Source of the DNA: Candidatus Nitrohelix vancouverensis
GTDB lineage: Bacteria; Nitrospinota; Nitrospinia; Nitrospinales; VA-1
Direction: 5' to 3'
Length of the DNA stretch: 64,000 bases
NCBI GenBank assembly: GCA_015698305.1
Contig: CP048620.1
Coordinates: 499,885-563,884 of the forward strand
Shown one piece after another: positions 62,830-64,000 of the stretch. The translations under genes and the position numbers were made by a program. A model generated the notes under the pieces. That model ran no database searches. It had not been told where the DNA came from and saw only the letters and a program-made list of their open reading frames with translations. Position 1 is the first letter of the stretch; each line of letters starts with the position of its first letter.

Positions 62830-62982
62830 TCCTGCATACCCTTTCCGGTTTCCGGTCGCGCAGGCCCTGGTCCGCTTTCTGGAATTATGTTTGATTAATT
62901 AGCTCAAATGTGGAAGATTCCTAAGGCTGGAGTTCGTTTTTATTTTCTCCTCGAATCAATCACGCCTCTACATCAGGTCGCA

Positions 62983-64000
62983 ATGTTCTCATCAATTTAC
63001 GCCCTCTGGTTTTTATTCGCCGGCATCGCTCTGATCATGCTCGGCAACGGACTGCAAGGAACCCTGCTCGGGGTTCGCGCGGGTCTGGAGGGCTTCATGA
63101 CCGTCGAAACCGGTTTGATCATGTCGGCCTATTACCTCGGCTTTCTCCTCGGTTCCGTCGCGACCTCGCGCATCGTTAAAAAAGTGGGGCATATCCGCAC
63201 CTTCGCGGCGCTGGCGTCCGTCGCTTCGGCGATGGTTCTCATGCATTCCGTTTTCACCAACCCGTCTGCATGGTTTGTCATCCGCATTGGCACGGGCTTT
63301 TGTTTTGCCGGGCTGGCGGTGGTGACGGAGAGCTGGCTCAATTATTATTCCACCAATAAAATGCGCGGCTGGCTGTTTTCTATTTATATGGTGGTCCAGT
63401 TATCCGGGCTGGCGGCGGGACAATTTCTGCTCAATCTCAGCGATCCCGGCGGCTACAGCCTGTTCATACTGATCTCTATCCTCGTTTCTCTTGCCGTGGT
63501 GCCGATTTTGCTGACCTCCACGCCCGGTCCGGTCATCGCCGAATTCACCAAGGTTGGCATCAAAAAATTGTACGAAATTTCACCTCTGGGACTGGTCGGC
63601 ACCTTTGGCGTGGGCATCGCTCACGGTTCCTTCCTCGGCATGGGCGCGGTGTACGCTCAAATGGCCGGGTTCGCGCAGGATCAGGTTGCGGCCTTCATGG
63701 CCACCCTGATTTTTGGCGGCGTGGTTCTGCAATTGCCGATCGGTCGCCTTTCGGATCACCTCGACCGTCGCACGGTGTTGACGGGCGTGTCTTTTCTTGC
63801 GACGGTTTCCGCTCTGGTCTGCCTGGCGGTGGGCGAAACATCCATCACTGCGCTCTTCATTTTCACCTTTTTGTTTGGCGGGCTGTCGCTGTCGCTTTAT
63901 TCGCTCTGCGTGTCGCACACCAACGATTATCTGCAACCCGATCAGATGGTGATGGCCAGCGGCAGTCTGACTCTGGTTGTGGGGGTGGGCGCCTGCCTCG
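62983..64000 (+). CDS. MFS transporter (3' truncated by window)
   Basis: Open from ATG 62983 to the window edge, 339 codons. It has about ten hydrophobic helices, with the MFS loop after TM2 (SRIVKKVGHIRTFAALASV), GGVVLQLPIGRLSDHLDRRT in the second half and GGLSLSLYSLCVSHTNDYLQ. The pattern resembles YcaD-type MFS proteins. Substrate unknown. The start is chosen because the first helix (YALWFLFAGIALIMLGNGLQ) directly follows it. It follows the ectoine regulator by 153 bases in the same direction. Confidence 0.88.
   Translation, partial: MFSSIYALWFLFAGIALIMLGNGLQGTLLGVRAGLEGFMTVETGLIMSAYYLGFLLGSVATSRIVKKVGHIRTFAALASVASAMVLMHSVFTNPSAWFVIRIGTGFCFAGLAVVTESWLNYYSTNKMRGWLFSIYMVVQLSGLAAGQFLLNLSDPGGYSLFILISILVSLAVVPILLTSTPGPVIAEFTKVGIKKLYEISPLGLVGTFGVGIAHGSFLGMGAVYAQMAGFAQDQVAAFMATLIFGGVVLQLPIGRLSDHLDRRTVLTGVSFLATVSALVCLAVGETSITALFIFTFLFGGLSLSLYSLCVSHTNDYLQPDQMVMASGSLTLVVGVGACL

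Overview
The window looks like a chromosomal segment of a marine or halotolerant Gram-negative bacterium. It encodes outer-membrane proteins, lipoproteins, an RND tripartite pump and a complete ectoine operon next to an Ehu-type ABC importer. A copper nitrite reductase (NirK), an exported truncated hemoglobin and many short secreted or membrane proteins would fit a marine nitrifier or denitrifier such as a Nitrospinota member. That assignment is inference: the window holds no rRNA or nxr gene.

Layout. (1) 1-6520 is a tightly overlapping tyrosine-to-acetyl-CoA operon: hpd (cut by the window edge), a fumarylacetoacetase-family hydrolase, hmgA, a flavin reductase-like protein, a thiolase and acetoacetyl-CoA synthetase. 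A heme-oxygenase-like diiron protein and a sodium:amino acid symporter follow. (2) 9.0-12.7 kb holds an MtfA-type peptidase, an orphan TumA-like antitoxin with a 28-codon scrap of its lost toxin, and a MarC protein. (3) 12.7-20.2 kb holds large secreted HYR/PKD repeat proteins, a 100-bp tandem hairpin repeat with dispersed relatives, two unlisted tiny membrane proteins divergent from a LysR regulator, and an exported truncated hemoglobin fused to TPRs. (4) 20.5-28.5 kb combines a TctCBA transporter with a short radical SAM protein, a flavoprotein resembling the MSMEG_0569/NitH family, an amidase and an aminotransferase. This is the best candidate for an undescribed pathway. (5) 29.8-37.9 kb looks like a synthase-type exopolysaccharide locus: alpha/alpha-barrel lipoprotein, TPR-YaiO outer-membrane protein, family 2 glycosyltransferase, HEAT protein and response regulator.

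(6) 38.2-44.4 kb holds several small proteins, rpsU with an apparent AUU start, nirK, glutaminase, two CBS proteins and a Fic/VbhA-type toxin-antitoxin pair. (7) At 44.6 kb is a tRNA-like gene with a 25-30 nt hairpin inserted in its anticodon arm. (8) 44.8-50.3 kb holds an M32 carboxypeptidase and two divergent multidomain genes, methyltransferase-ATP-grasp and GNAT-histone-deacetylase, followed by a 61-bp tandem repeat. (9) 50.3-56.3 kb is an RND efflux system. (10) 56.4-62.8 kb is ectABC plus ehuBCDA with a divergent NhaR-like regulator. An MFS transporter runs off the right edge.
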